Of a stretch of 64,000 nucleotides of DNA, positions 45,245 to 54,693 are shown one piece after another. Origin of the DNA: Haloactinomyces albus (lineage in GTDB: Bacteria; Actinomycetota; Actinomycetes; Mycobacteriales; Pseudonocardiaceae); NCBI RefSeq assembly GCF_031458135.1, contig NZ_JAVDXW010000001.1, positions 1,302,001 to 1,366,000 on the forward strand. Reading direction: 5' to 3'. The translations under genes were made by a program, and so were the position numbers. Below the pieces are notes generated by a model. That model was not told the origin of the DNA. It saw only the letters and a program-made list of their open reading frames with translations, and did not search any database. The stretch's first letter is position 1. Every line of letters starts with the position of its first letter.

Positions 45245-46114
45245 TCAGGTTTCCCGGATCGCCGGGGCCAGTTCTCGCCACTGTGCTCGGGGGAGGTCGT
45301 CCGAGCCCGTGAGCACCTGAAGAGCGACATGATCGGCCCCGGCCTCGTGGTGCTCGCGCACTCGGTGCAGCACCGTGTCCACATCGCCCCAGGCCACCAG
45401 CGCGTCGATAAGCCGATCACTGCCCCCGTCGGCGAAGTCCGCTTCGGTGAAGCCGAGGCGCCGCAGGTTGTTCAGGTAGTTCGGCAGGCCGAGGTAAACC
45501 TCCACACCCTGCCGTGCGATCCGGCGTGCCCTGTCCGGGGCCGTCTCCAGCACGACTTTCTGCTCCGGGGCCAGCAGCGGTCCGTCACCCAGGATCTCCC
45601 GCGCCTGCGCGGTGTGCTCCGGAGTGACCAGGTAGGGGTGCGCACCGGCCGTCCGCTGCCCCGCCAGCGCCAGAGTCCGCGGGCCGAGGGCAGCGAGTAC
45701 CTGCACGTGCGGAGGGACCGGCGATTCCGCCCGATCGATCTCGTCGAGGAACGAACGCAACTTGCTGTAAGGCTTGCTGTAGGTATGGCCGAACCGCTCG
45801 ACGAGAGGTGCGTGACTGCTGCCGAGCCCGAGCAGCGCCCGGCCGGGATGGACCCGGTCGACCCGCTGATAGGCGGCCGCGAGCTCGGCGGCGTCATGCG
45901 TCCACACGTTGACAATGCCGGTGGCCACCGCGAGCTTCTTGGTGGCATCCAGCAGCCCGGACATCACACGCAGGTCACCGTCGGCATTGCCCAGCCAGAG
46001 CGTGCCACAACCGAGATCGTCCAACTCGGCCACCGCCTCGCGGTGCTCACCATTGTCCGGGTCCCATCCCGCTTCGGCCCTCCAGAGGCCGACCTTGCCG
46101 ACTCGGATCGCCAT
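45245..46114 (-). CDS. LLM class F420-dependent oxidoreductase
   Basis: A 289-residue TIM-barrel oxidoreductase of the luciferase-like family. It has VGKVGLWRAEAGWDPDNGEH, DLGCGTLWLGNADGDLRVMS, LAVATGIVNVWTHDAAELAA, ALLGLGSSHAPLVERFG and HVQVLAALGPRTLALAG, the usual order for probable F420 enzymes of the Rv-type TIGR03620 group. I chose ATG 46114 (MAIRVGKVG), preceded by GAGAGGGGAAGAGGG; an upstream frame to 46180 lacks family-like sequence. Substrate unknown. The C-terminal ETG DDLPRAQWRELAP end is typical. Confidence 0.88.
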   Translation of the reverse strand: MAIRVGKVGLWRAEAGWDPDNGEHREAVAELDDLGCGTLWLGNADGDLRVMSGLLDATKKLAVATGIVNVWTHDAAELAAAYQRVDRVHPGRALLGLGSSHAPLVERFGHTYSKPYSKLRSFLDEIDRAESPVPPHVQVLAALGPRTLALAGQRTAGAHPYLVTPEHTAQAREILGDGPLLAPEQKVVLETAPDRARRIARQGVEVYLGLPNYLNNLRRLGFTEADFADGGSDRLIDALVAWGDVDTVLHRVREHHEAGADHVALQVLTGSDDLPRAQWRELAPAIRET

Positions 46115-46243
46115 CCCTCTTCCCCTCTCGTCGAATCCGGAACAACCGGTCATCCACAGCCACCCGCAGGTGACACCCACATCGTGTCGCGAGTGCGCGC
46201 CGTGAATACCCGATTCCTACCGGATCGTGCGCTCACGAGCCCG

Positions 46244-48796
46244 TCACCCCGCGAGGACGACCTTGCCCAGTTCCGCCGGGGTGGACAGCAACGGGTGCCG
46301 GGGCAGAATCCGGACGGTGTATCCGGCCGGGCCGGTGTGCGGCAGCGTCACCGTGGCCTGATATCCACCGTCGGCGACGAGGCTCATCGACCGGGTGACG
46401 AAGTCGCGCAGCTCGTCGTCGTCATCGACCCGCCCGACGACCACCTCGACGTCCACATCGGATGGTTCCAGCCCGGCCAGCTCGACCAGTGCCCGCACGG
46501 TCACCTGACCGCCCAGAAACGGCGTGGCACCGTCCTCGACGGACATGTGCGTGTCACTGACCCGCACCCGTGCCCACGCCGCCGCCAGCCGCGCCCGGTA
46601 GTCGGCGAGTTCCCTGGCACCCCGGTACTCGTCACCGGTGACGTCCCGCACCGACCGAGCCGCGGGCGAGTAGCAGTGGTCGACGTACTCGCGCACCATG
46701 CGCGAGGACTGCACGCGCGGTCCCAGCGTGGCCAGCGTGTGCCGCACCATCGACATCCACTTGCCCGGCACGCCGTCGGCATTGCGCTCGTAGAACAACG
46801 GCGCCACGTGCTCGGAGATCAGCTCGTAGAGCGCGCCCGCCTCCAGGTCGTCGCGACGGTTGATGTCGGTGACACCGTCGGCGGTCGGGATGGCCCAGCC
46901 GTTGTACCCGTCGTAGGCCTCGTCCCACCAGCCGTCGCGGATCGACATGTTCAACCCGCCGTTGAGCGCGGCCTTCATCCCCGAGGTGCCGCAGGCCTCC
47001 AGCGGACGCAGCGGATTGTTCAGCCACACGTCACAACCCGAGTACAGGTAGCGGGCCAGCGACATGTCGTAGTCCGGCAGGAAGACGATCCGGTGCCGCA
47101 CCTCGGGATCGTCGGCGAACCGGACGATCTGCTGGATCATCGCCTTGCCGCCCTCGTCGGCCGGATGCGACTTGCCCGCCACGACGAGCTGGACGGGACG
47201 TTCCGGATCCAGCAGCAAAGCCCGCAACCGCTCGGGATCACGCAGCATCAGCGTGAGTCGCTTGTAGGTGGGCACGCGGCGGGCGAAACCGATGGTCAGC
47301 ACTTCGGGATCGAACACGGAATCGCACCAGCCGAGCTCCAGTTCGGAGGCTCCTCGCTGCAGCCAGGACAGGCGCAACCTGCGGCGCACCTCGTGGATCA
47401 GGCGCTGCCGCAGGGAACTGCGAAGCTCCCACAGCAGCGAGTCGCTGACCGGCTGCATTCCCCGCAGCCCGGCTCCACGGTCCATTTCGGACTCGCCGAT
47501 GAGCTTGCCGAGCTCCCGAGCCGCCCAGGTGGGACCGTGCACACCGTTGGTCACCGAGGAGATCGGGATCTCCTCGGTGCCGAAACCCGGCCACAATCCG
47601 TTGAACATCGCGCGGCTGACCTCGCCGTGCAACTCGGAGACGCCGTTGGCGCGCTGAGCCAGCCGCAGCCCCATGTTGGCCATGTTGAACTTGCGGGGGT
47701 CCTCCTCCGCCCCCAGCGCCATGATCCGTTCGGTCGGCACTCCCGGCAGCAGGGCTTGCGACGTCTCCTCGTCGAAATAGCGGCGCACCAAGTCGATCGG
47801 AAACCGGTCGATCCCGGCGGCCACGGGCGTGTGTGTGGTGAACACCGTTCCTGCTCGCACCGCCGCCACGGCCTCGTCGAACTTCAGTCCCGGTTCGCTC
47901 AGCAGTTCGCGGATCCGTTCCAGACCGAGGTAACCCGCGTATCCCTCGTTCATGTGGAAAATCTCGGGCTGTGCGGCCCCGGTGAGCTCGCAGTAGGCGC
48001 GCACGGCGCGAACCCCACCGATTCCGGCGAGGATCTCCTGCCTGATCCGGTGATCGGCATCTCCGCCGTAGAGACGGTCGGTGACCCCACGCAGGTCCTC
48101 GTCGTTGTCGGCGATGTCACTGTCGAGCAACAACAGCGGCACCCGCCCCACCTGGGCCTTCCAGATCCGCGCGCGCAAGGTGCGCTCACCGGGCATCGCC
48201 ACCTGCACCAGGGCCTGCTCGCCCCAGGAGTCGGTGAGCAGCTCCAGCGGCAGGCCACGCGGATCGAGTACCGGGTATCGCTCCACCTGCCAGCCCTCGG
48301 CCGACAGTTCCTGGCGGAAATAGCCCGAACGGTAGAGCAGGCCGACACCGATCAGCGGCAGCCCGAGATCGGAGGCCGACTTCAGATGGTCCCCCGCGAG
48401 CACGCCGAGTCCGCCGGAGTAGTTCGGCAGCGCCTCGGTCAGCCCGAACTCCATCGAGAAGTAGGCGATCGAGTCCGGCAGCACACTGCCCTCGTCCCGG
48501 CGTTGCTGGTACCAGCGCGGCACGGTCAGATAACGGCGCAGGTCCTCGTCCACGGCCCTGGTGCGCGCGAGGAAGTCCTCGTCCCGAGCCAGCCGATCCA
48601 GCGTTTCGGCAGGAACCCGAGCCAGCAACCGCAACGGGTCGCCGCCCACCGCCGACCACACGTCGGGGTCCACGGAAGCGAACAGATCCTGGGTCGGGGG
48701 GTGCCAGGTCCAGCGCAGGTTGGTCGCCAGCCTGCCCAGTGCGAGCAGTGATTCCGGGAGATGTGCGCGGACGGTGAAGCGGTGGACGGCTCTCAC
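46244..48796 (-). CDS. glgP: alpha-glucan (glycogen) phosphorylase
   Basis: An 850-residue PLP enzyme releasing glucose-1-phosphate from glycogen or maltodextrin. It has RFTVRAHLPESLLALGRLAT at the start, then IAYFSMEFGLTEALPNYSGG, GVLAGDHLKSASDLGLPLIG, IFHMNEGYAGYLGLERI, VFTTHTPVAAGIDRFP, and the PLP-lysine segment CGTSGMKAALNGGLNMSIRD. It belongs to the short GlgP type found in actinobacteria (M. tuberculosis GlgP is similar). GTG 48796 is the likely start; sequence before it is not family-like. It is divergent from the metallopeptidase genes. Confidence 0.95.
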   Translation of the reverse strand: MRAVHRFTVRAHLPESLLALGRLATNLRWTWHPPTQDLFASVDPDVWSAVGGDPLRLLARVPAETLDRLARDEDFLARTRAVDEDLRRYLTVPRWYQQRRDEGSVLPDSIAYFSMEFGLTEALPNYSGGLGVLAGDHLKSASDLGLPLIGVGLLYRSGYFRQELSAEGWQVERYPVLDPRGLPLELLTDSWGEQALVQVAMPGERTLRARIWKAQVGRVPLLLLDSDIADNDEDLRGVTDRLYGGDADHRIRQEILAGIGGVRAVRAYCELTGAAQPEIFHMNEGYAGYLGLERIRELLSEPGLKFDEAVAAVRAGTVFTTHTPVAAGIDRFPIDLVRRYFDEETSQALLPGVPTERIMALGAEEDPRKFNMANMGLRLAQRANGVSELHGEVSRAMFNGLWPGFGTEEIPISSVTNGVHGPTWAARELGKLIGESEMDRGAGLRGMQPVSDSLLWELRSSLRQRLIHEVRRRLRLSWLQRGASELELGWCDSVFDPEVLTIGFARRVPTYKRLTLMLRDPERLRALLLDPERPVQLVVAGKSHPADEGGKAMIQQIVRFADDPEVRHRIVFLPDYDMSLARYLYSGCDVWLNNPLRPLEACGTSGMKAALNGGLNMSIRDGWWDEAYDGYNGWAIPTADGVTDINRRDDLEAGALYELISEHVAPLFYERNADGVPGKWMSMVRHTLATLGPRVQSSRMVREYVDHCYSPAARSVRDVTGDEYRGARELADYRARLAAAWARVRVSDTHMSVEDGATPFLGGQVTVRALVELAGLEPSDVDVEVVVGRVDDDDELRDFVTRSMSLVADGGYQATVTLPHTGPAGYTVRILPRHPLLSTPAELGKVVLAG

Positions 48797-48891
48797 GGAT
48801 GCGAACCTTATCTCCCGGGCGGGCGGGAACGCCGAAGACCGCTTCGGCCGCCGGCCCCGGAGTCGGCGATCGAGTTGGGAGGTCGGATCGC

Positions 48892-50286
48892 GTGCGCGCA
48901 CCACGGGTCATTCCGGCCATGGCGGCGGCCCTGCTGCTCGCCGTCATCGTGGCGGTCTTCGGATGCTCGAGCATCGCGGGCACCGCACGACCGACCGAGA
49001 ACATCCTCGTCCGGCCGGTGGACCCCTCGTTCGTGTACGGCACGGACGGCAGCAGCATCGACAGGCTGGCGGCCACCGTCGTCACCGATGTGCAGGCCTA
49101 CTGGTCCCGGGCCTTCCCGCAGCACTTCGGCAGCCCGTGGCGCGATATCGACGGCGGTTTCTTCTCCGTGGACACCACCGACAAGGACAGCGACCCGCCC
49201 CCGTGTACCGCGGAAGTCGCCGATCTGGCGGGTAACGCCTTCTACTGCACCGCGCTGGATGCCATCGCGTGGGACCGGGCGGCCCTGCTGCCCGTGCTGG
49301 CCGAGCACTACGGCCGGACGGCCGTGGTCGCCGTGCTCGCCCACGAGATGGGGCACGCGGTGCAGCACCGGCACAGCACCCCTTCCGGTGACACCGGATC
49401 CGGCGCCGCGGGCACCTCCACCAGCTCTCCCATACTGACCGAAGCGATCGCCGACTGCTATGCGGGCGCCTACGCACGCTGGGTCGTCGACGGCCACTCC
49501 GAACGCCTGCACATCAGGAAAGCGCAACTGGACGGTGCGATGCGTGCGCTGACGAGTTTCCGCGATCCGGTCGGCACCCCGCGATCCGACGCCGGTGCTC
49601 ACGGCACCGCATTCGATCGCGTCTCGGCCTTTCAGGACGGCTACCGCGGTGGGCCGAGTTCGTGCGCGGAGATGACGAGGCACAACCGATTCACCAGTAC
49701 GGCGATGACGTCGGCCCCGGAACGCCGCAACCAGCCGCTGGAGAAAATCCTGCGTTCCCGCGCAGCCGCCATGCGGGCCTACTTCGCCGGACTGGTCGAT
49801 CGCAGGGGTGGGCACTGGACCGATCCCGTCCTGCACCGCGCGTCCCCGGCGAATTGCACCGAGGGACGTCGAAGGGCCGAGGACCGTCGAAGGCCGGTCG
49901 TCTACTGCCCGCAACCGCCCACAGTGCTCGTCGACCGCCGTGAGCTTGCGAACACGCATGGCGAGATCGGTGACCAGGCGAGTGCCACGGCCCTGGCCAC
50001 AGGGTATGCACGGGCCGCCCTGTCCGGCCTCGGCAGACCCACATCCGGTGCCGAGGCCGCCAGGCAGGCGAGTTGTCTGGCCGGCGCCTACACCGGATCG
50101 GTGCTGCACGAGGCCGCTCGGCGACCGCCGCTGTCCGCGAGTGATCTGGACGAGGCCGTCATCCTGCTTCTGTCGGAGGAGAAGGTCGGCCGCGCCGCTT
50201 CCGCTACGAGCGCACCGACCGGATTCGACCGGGTCACCGCCTTTCGGGCCGGCGTGCGCGGCGGCGCGGACGCCTGTGGTGCATGA
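48892..50286 (+). CDS. predicted zinc metallopeptidase lipoprotein, tandem copy 1
   Basis: A 464-residue exported protein. It starts at GTG 48892. A signal sequence (MAAALLLAVIVAVFGC) ends in a lipobox-like VFGC, so it is probably lipid-anchored outside the membrane. The zinc motif is VAVLAHEMGHAVQHR (HExxH), and a later EAIADCYAGAYARWV supplies the third ligand region, as in YpfJ/DUF2342-like neutral zinc metallopeptidases. Paired Cys residues (CTAEVADLAGNAFYC) fit an extracytoplasmic protein. It is followed by a paralogue with the same domain order. Confidence 0.82.
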   Translation: MRAPRVIPAMAAALLLAVIVAVFGCSSIAGTARPTENILVRPVDPSFVYGTDGSSIDRLAATVVTDVQAYWSRAFPQHFGSPWRDIDGGFFSVDTTDKDSDPPPCTAEVADLAGNAFYCTALDAIAWDRAALLPVLAEHYGRTAVVAVLAHEMGHAVQHRHSTPSGDTGSGAAGTSTSSPILTEAIADCYAGAYARWVVDGHSERLHIRKAQLDGAMRALTSFRDPVGTPRSDAGAHGTAFDRVSAFQDGYRGGPSSCAEMTRHNRFTSTAMTSAPERRNQPLEKILRSRAAAMRAYFAGLVDRRGGHWTDPVLHRASPANCTEGRRRAEDRRRPVVYCPQPPTVLVDRRELANTHGEIGDQASATALATGYARAALSGLGRPTSGAEAARQASCLAGAYTGSVLHEAARRPPLSASDLDEAVILLLSEEKVGRAASATSAPTGFDRVTAFRAGVRGGADACGA

Positions 50287-50415
50287 AGCCCGATGGTGCG
50301 GACGAGATCGGGGCCGTGATCGGCACCCGTTAGGCTCTGCGGTGGCACTCGCCGGCGGCCGAGGCCGCCCGGGGTGGGGCCGCGAGAGACCTTCGGGCAA
50401 GGATGAGGCGCGGTA

Positions 50416-51882
50416 GTGACAGCGACAGTGGGAACACGCCATCGGAAGCGCTTCATCGGCGCGGTCCTCACGGTGGTGGCGTGCCTGGCCGCCACCGGTT
50501 GCGCGCACCCGATCAGCGGGATGCCGACCACGGCAGGCAGCTTGGCCACCGCTTCTGTCGCGGGACTGCCCGCGACGAACGGCCCCAGCGGCCCGCGACC
50601 GGGAGTGCCCGACGCGAGCCTTCCGGTGGAAAACAGCGCAGGGGGCGAACTCGACACGCTCGCCACCAACGCGGTCGCCGATATTCGGGCCTACTGGAAA
50701 AAGGCCTTTCCGGAAACCTTCGAGGGCCGGGAGTTCGCCCCGGTCAAGCGCCTGGTCTCGTATGACTCCACCGGATCCGGTGTCCAACTGTGCAAGCAGA
50801 GCACGGCAGGCCTGGTCAACGCCTTCTACTGCCCGCTCGACGACGCCATCGCCTGGGATCGGGGCAGGATGCTGCCCATGCTCGAAAGCAGCTTCGGGCC
50901 GATGGCGGTGGTGACCGTGCTCGCCCACGAGATGGGGCACGCCATGCAGCACCGCGCGGGAGTCCTCGACAAGGACACCCCCACGCTGGTGCTCGAACAA
51001 CAGGCCGACTGCTTCACCGGTGCGTTCTTCCGCCACGTCGCCGAGGGATCGGCCGAGCATTTCCGCATCTCCACCGGTGCGGGCCTCAACAATGTCCTGG
51101 GCGTGCTCAACTACATTCGCGATGCACCGGGTCGAACGGGATTCGCAGGCCCCCGGGCACACGGCAGCGCCTTCGACCGGATCTCGGCGTTCCAGTACGG
51201 ATTCGCCGACGGCCCGGAGCGCTGCACCGAGATCACCGCGGACTCCGTCAAGCAGCGCACCACCCAGTTCCAGTTCTGGAAGGACGCCCAGGAAACCGAC
51301 CTGCCCATCAACCGCAGCAGCGTCGAGATCGTCGAGGAGAGCCTGCGACGGGTCTTCGCCGACACCGGCGCCGCACCGCCCCGGATCACCACGCAGCAGC
51401 TGTCGTGTCCCGGACTGTCACCGACGTCCCCGGCGTTCTACTGCCCGGAGACGAACACGGTGTCGCTGGACATGCGGAAACTCCACGAGATCGCTCAGCC
51501 GCCGAGCACCGATCAACGGAAATCCGGCTATGGCGATTTCGCGGCCTACGCCCAGGTGGCCTCGCGCTACGCCCTATCGGTGCAGAACGCGGCAGGCCTC
51601 TCCCTGGACGACGAGGCCGCAAGCCTGCGTACCGCGTGTTTCGTCGGCTCCTGGAGCGGCCTGCTCGTGGAGGACCCCATCGGCAGGCGCAACCCCGTCG
51701 GCAAGCTGCGGATCGCCCCCGGCGATGTGGACGAGGGCGTGGCAGCTCTGCTGAGCAGGGACAGCCTGATCGCGGCCGACGTCGAAGGTGATCAGGTCCC
51801 CGCCGGATTCGCTCGCGTGGAGGCCTTCCGGATCGGTTTCCAGCAGGGCATGGGAGCCTGCGTCGCCAAATACCGGCACTGA
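50416..51882 (+). CDS. predicted zinc metallopeptidase lipoprotein, tandem copy 2
   Basis: A 488-residue paralogue of the preceding gene. The signal segment FIGAVLTVVACLAATGC ends in a good lipobox (LAATGC). The zinc site is VTVLAHEMGHAMQHRAGVL, with EQQADCFTGAFFRHVAEG as the third-ligand region. Shared landmarks with copy 1 are AYWKKAFPETF, NAFYCPLDDAIAWDRG, AFDRISAFQYGF and a C-terminal DVDEGVAALLSRDSLIAADV. Starts at GTG 50416. The physiological substrate is unknown; the copies probably arose by local duplication. Confidence 0.84.
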   Translation: MTATVGTRHRKRFIGAVLTVVACLAATGCAHPISGMPTTAGSLATASVAGLPATNGPSGPRPGVPDASLPVENSAGGELDTLATNAVADIRAYWKKAFPETFEGREFAPVKRLVSYDSTGSGVQLCKQSTAGLVNAFYCPLDDAIAWDRGRMLPMLESSFGPMAVVTVLAHEMGHAMQHRAGVLDKDTPTLVLEQQADCFTGAFFRHVAEGSAEHFRISTGAGLNNVLGVLNYIRDAPGRTGFAGPRAHGSAFDRISAFQYGFADGPERCTEITADSVKQRTTQFQFWKDAQETDLPINRSSVEIVEESLRRVFADTGAAPPRITTQQLSCPGLSPTSPAFYCPETNTVSLDMRKLHEIAQPPSTDQRKSGYGDFAAYAQVASRYALSVQNAAGLSLDDEAASLRTACFVGSWSGLLVEDPIGRRNPVGKLRIAPGDVDEGVAALLSRDSLIAADVEGDQVPAGFARVEAFRIGFQQGMGACVAKYRH

Positions 51883-51953
51883 GCGGACACGGCTGATCGG
51901 GTCGCCGCGGGCTGGCGAGGTCCGCACATCGCCCACCCGTCGGCGTTCGCGCG

Positions 51954-52928
51954 TCAGAACAGGGCGCTGGCCAAGTTGCGTCGGGCGGTGGCCACGCGCT
52001 CGTCCCCTTCGGGGAAGAGTTCGAACATCTCGATCAGATGCTCCCGCACACGGTTGCGCTCATCGCCCGAGGTGCGCTTGACCGTGCGCACCAGCCGGTC
52101 GAAGGCCGGCTCCACCCGCTGTGCGGCCAACTCCGCATCAGAAGCCGCCAACTGCGCGTCCACGTCGTCCGGAGCCGCATCGGCCCGCTCGATCGCCGAG
52201 GGGTCCGCGCTCTCGGCTCGCGCCGTGAACCGCACCTGCGCCAGCGCGGCCTTGGCCTGCTCATTGCCGGGTTCGGCGTCGAGAATCTTCTGGTAAGCGG
52301 ATTCGGCCGCCGGGTAATCACCGCGTTCGAGAGCGTCCTCGGCAACGGTGAAGCGGGGATCCTCGGGCTCCTCCTGCTGCTCTTGTGCTCCCTGCTCGGC
52401 CGCACGGATGCCGGGAAGCTGATCGCGCTGGGCATCCAGGATCGAGTCGAGCCACTGCCGGATCTGAGCCTCCGGCTGCGCACCGGCGAACGCCTCGACC
52501 GGCTGACCATTGGCCACCGCGATCACGGTGGGAAGCGACTGCACTCCGAACAACTGCGGAATGCGCTGGTTGGCGTCCACGTCGATCTTGGCGAGTACCC
52601 AGCGACCGCCGTCCTGCTGCGCCAGACGCTCCAGGACCGGCGAGAGCTGCTTGCACGGCTGGCACCAGTCCGCCCACAGGTCCACGATCACGGGGACCTG
52701 CATCGAGCGCTCGAGGATCTCTGTCTGGAACGTCGACTCGGTGACATCGACAACCCAGGAGTTGGCCCCGTCGGCACCGCCGGGCGACTGACCGCCCCCG
52801 GCCGCAGCCGACTGGCCCGTGCCCGAACGGGCCGATGCCTCCGCCCTGTTCTTGAGCGCCGACAGGTCTACCGCACCCGCCATCGAGGCGGACGCGTCTG
52901 CGTTCTGGCGTGGATCTGGCCGTGTCAC
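51954..52928 (-). CDS. thioredoxin-domain protein with TPR region (CnoX-like)
   Basis: A 324-residue protein. About residues 55-165 form a thioredoxin domain with the active site [20 protein letters not shown] (WCQPC instead of WCGPC) and [20 protein letters not shown]. After a Gln/Glu-rich linker, residues about 190-320 form TPR-like helices ([33 protein letters not shown]). This plan matches YbbN/CnoX, a chaperone-redoxin, and the actinobacterial Rv1324 type. Starts at GTG 52928. The N-terminal 50 residues are Gly/Ala/Ser-rich and probably disordered. Confidence 0.9.
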   Translation of the reverse strand: MTRPDPRQNADASASMAGAVDLSALKNRAEASARSGTGQSAAAGGGQSPGGADGANSWVVDVTESTFQTEILERSMQVPVIVDLWADWCQPCKQLSPVLERLAQQDGGRWVLAKIDVDANQRIPQLFGVQSLPTVIAVANGQPVEAFAGAQPEAQIRQWLDSILDAQRDQLPGIRAAEQGAQEQQEEPEDPRFTVAEDALERGDYPAAESAYQKILDAEPGNEQAKAALAQVRFTARAESADPSAIERADAAPDDVDAQLAASDAELAAQRVEPAFDRLVRTVKRTSGDERNRVREHLIEMFELFPEGDERVATARRNLASALF

Positions 52929-53238
52929 GACTCCATCGTGACACGACACGCAGCGCGAGTGGTCCCCGGGAGCAGGATCGCCGGGCACCTCGCACCACCC
53001 GAGGAAGACTCAACAGCCCGATCAGCCGACACGCAACGTGCACATCACCGAGAGATCAACTCGCCCAGGTGAACCAGTGCCACTCGATCAGGTGGCATTG
53101 CCGAAAAAGACTCATCCTTCGGGTGCTCGGCGTCGAAGAACCGACAGAGCCTGCGTGAGCGGACATCCCCTCACTCGGGCTTGCGAGGACTCCGATGGAG
53201 GACCTCACCGTCCGAAGTTCGATGAGAGGTACGAAACA

Positions 53239-53496
53239 GTGCGTATTGCTACTCGCATTGCCGGTGCGACCGGTGTGGCCGCCCTCGGCATGGTGACCCT
53301 GGGCTCCACCGCGTTCGCCGACAGCGCCGACAACGACGGCATCAACGTGTTGAACGACAACAACATCAGTGCCGTGCCGGTGCAGCTGTGCGGCAACAAC
53401 GTCGCTGCGGTGGGTGTCGTCATCCCGGTCCTGTCGCCGCAGCAGAGCCAGTGCGTCAACGCGCCGGTGGTGGACCACCCCTCCGCTGAGAGCTGA
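53239..53496 (+). CDS. small secreted chaplin-like protein
   Basis: An 85-residue preprotein from GTG 53239 after GAGAGG. Residues 1-28 are a signal peptide (IAGATGVAALGMVTLGSTAF, cleavage after ALA-like AFA). The mature part is a single chaplin-like domain: ISAVPVQLCGNNVAAVGVVI and PVLSPQQSQCVNAPVV, with two Cys 24 residues apart and alternating Val/Asn strands. Chaplins are surface amyloids that let hyphae grow into the air; a short mature form with one domain fits the short class. A textbook terminator follows. Confidence 0.8.
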   Translation: MRIATRIAGATGVAALGMVTLGSTAFADSADNDGINVLNDNNISAVPVQLCGNNVAAVGVVIPVLSPQQSQCVNAPVVDHPSAES

Positions 53497-53513
53497 GCGC
53501 ACCGCCGGTGACG

Positions 53514-53559
53514 GAGCCGGAGCGGCATCGGGTTCTCCCGGGGCCGCTCCGGCTCTTTT
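53514..53559 (+). terminator. rho-independent terminator with T-run
   Basis: GAGCCGGAGCGGC (53514-53526) pairs exactly with 53543-53555 and is followed by TTTT. It begins 18 bases after the chaplin-like stop and also lies past the 3' end of the minus-strand gene ending at 53579. Confidence 0.9.
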
Positions 53560-53578
53560 CTCGCCCGGCTATTCCCGG

Positions 53579-53881
53579 TCACTCCTCTGCGAGGTGGTCC
53601 TCGACGCGCTGCACCTTCTCCTGGAGCTGATTGGTGTGCCCGGGTCGGATATCGGCTTTGACGACCAAGCTGGTGCGCGGTGACCGGGCCGAAACGGCCT
53701 CGGTCGCCCGTTTGACCACATCCATGACCTCGTCCCACTCGCCTTCCACCGTGGTGAACATGGCGGTCGTCTCGTACGGCAGCCCGGAATCACGAACCAC
53801 ACGCACCGCCTCGGCCACGGCCTCGCTGACACTGTCCGAATCCCCGGCACCCGATGGCGCCACGCTGAATGCCACCAGCAC
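53579..53881 (-). CDS. MTH1187-family thiamine-binding-type protein
   Basis: A 100-residue ferredoxin-fold protein of the MTH1187/YkoF-related family. Family features: [11 protein letters not shown] at the start, [40 protein letters not shown] and a last strand-helix with [10 protein letters not shown] chose GTG 53881 because GGAGG lies 6 bases upstream and the family N-terminus begins here; the longer frame to 53905 has no ribosome site. Members bind thiamine or related pyrimidines in some species. Confidence 0.85.
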   Translation of the reverse strand: MLVAFSVAPSGAGDSDSVSEAVAEAVRVVRDSGLPYETTAMFTTVEGEWDEVMDVVKRATEAVSARSPRTSLVVKADIRPGHTNQLQEKVQRVEDHLAEE

Positions 53882-54104
53882 GTCATCCTCCATTCCACGA
53901 GTCACAAGCCCACGAATTACCGGCCCACGGGCATCGAGTCCACGAGCCCATCACGATCTCCGGTGCACTTGCAGTGTGGCCGATCTCCTCCCGGCAGGCA
54001 CGGTCTCACTCACCGGAACACACGGTCCCGCGCAGCACAGCACTGTGGCCGAAACGGACCGCGCTCACCGGCTCGGGGCATACTCGCTGCTAGCGTCGAA
54101 TGCC

Positions 54105-54605
54105 ATGAGCCCCCGTCAACCGCTGCCCTTCGACCCCATCGCGCGCGCAGCCGAAATCTGGTCCGAACGGGTCGGCCCGTCCACGACGATGGCCGCAGTG
54201 ACCAGCGTGATGCGGGTGCAGCAGATCCTGCAGTCCGCGGTCGACGCAGCATTGCGCCCGCACAATCTGACCTTCGCACGGTACGAGGCCCTTGTCCTTC
54301 TCACGTTTTCCCAGCGCGGCAGCCTGCCGATGCGGGTCATGGGCGATCGGCTGCAACTGCACCCGACCAGCGTCACCAACATCGTCGACCGTCTGGAACA
54401 GGACGGTCTGGTGCAACGCCTTTCGCACCCCACCGACCGCCGAACCACGCTCGTCGAGATCACCGATAGTGGCCGCGATCTGATGAAGCATGCGACCGAA
54501 TCCGTCAACAGGATCGACTTCGGGCTCAGCGGTATCACCGAACGTCAGACACAGCAGCTCACCGAACTGCTCAGCAGGGTTCGGCACGCCGCTGGCGACT
54601 TCTGA
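54105..54605 (+). CDS. MarR family transcription regulator
   Basis: A 166-residue winged-helix dimer of the MarR family. It begins with helices (IARAAEIWSERVG, MRVQQILQSAVDAALRPHNL). The recognition unit is LPMRVMGDRLQLHPTSVTNI, VDRLEQDGLVQRLSHPTDRR and TTLVEITDSGRDLMK, with the wing DRR-TTLVEIT. No obvious ligand site. It is convergent to the DUF3817 gene across a conserved-core palindrome; the target genes are unknown. Confidence 0.92.
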   Translation: MSPRQPLPFDPIARAAEIWSERVGPSTTMAAVTSVMRVQQILQSAVDAALRPHNLTFARYEALVLLTFSQRGSLPMRVMGDRLQLHPTSVTNIVDRLEQDGLVQRLSHPTDRRTTLVEITDSGRDLMKHATESVNRIDFGLSGITERQTQQLTELLSRVRHAAGDF

Positions 54606-54628
54606 CCGGTGGGCGGGAAGTTTCCGGT

Positions 54629-54664
54629 GGGGGTGGTCAATTTCTCGCGAAATTGGCCACCCCC
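54629..54664. repeat. 16-base inverted repeat with TTTCTCGCGAAA core
   Basis: Arms GGGGGTGGTCAATTTC and GAAATTGGCCACCCCC pair around TCGC with one G-T. It lies between the convergent MarR and DUF3817 stops. The segment GGTCAATTTCTCGCGAAAT recurs at 63566-63595, and the core resembles the TTTCGCGCGAAA elements at 36917 and 37951. Probably a bidirectional terminator. Confidence 0.85.
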
Positions 54665-54693
54665 GCCCAGGGCAAGGTCAGCCGGACACCGCC

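Noticed and set aside
44180-48751. A 1523-codon open frame on the plus strand across 44.2-48.8 kb
   Set aside because: It is antisense to four well-supported genes (ABC ATPase, F420 oxidoreductase, glgP and part of the region between). GC-rich codons in those genes leave few stops on the opposite strand; composition is Arg/His/Pro/Gln-rich and there is no ribosome site.
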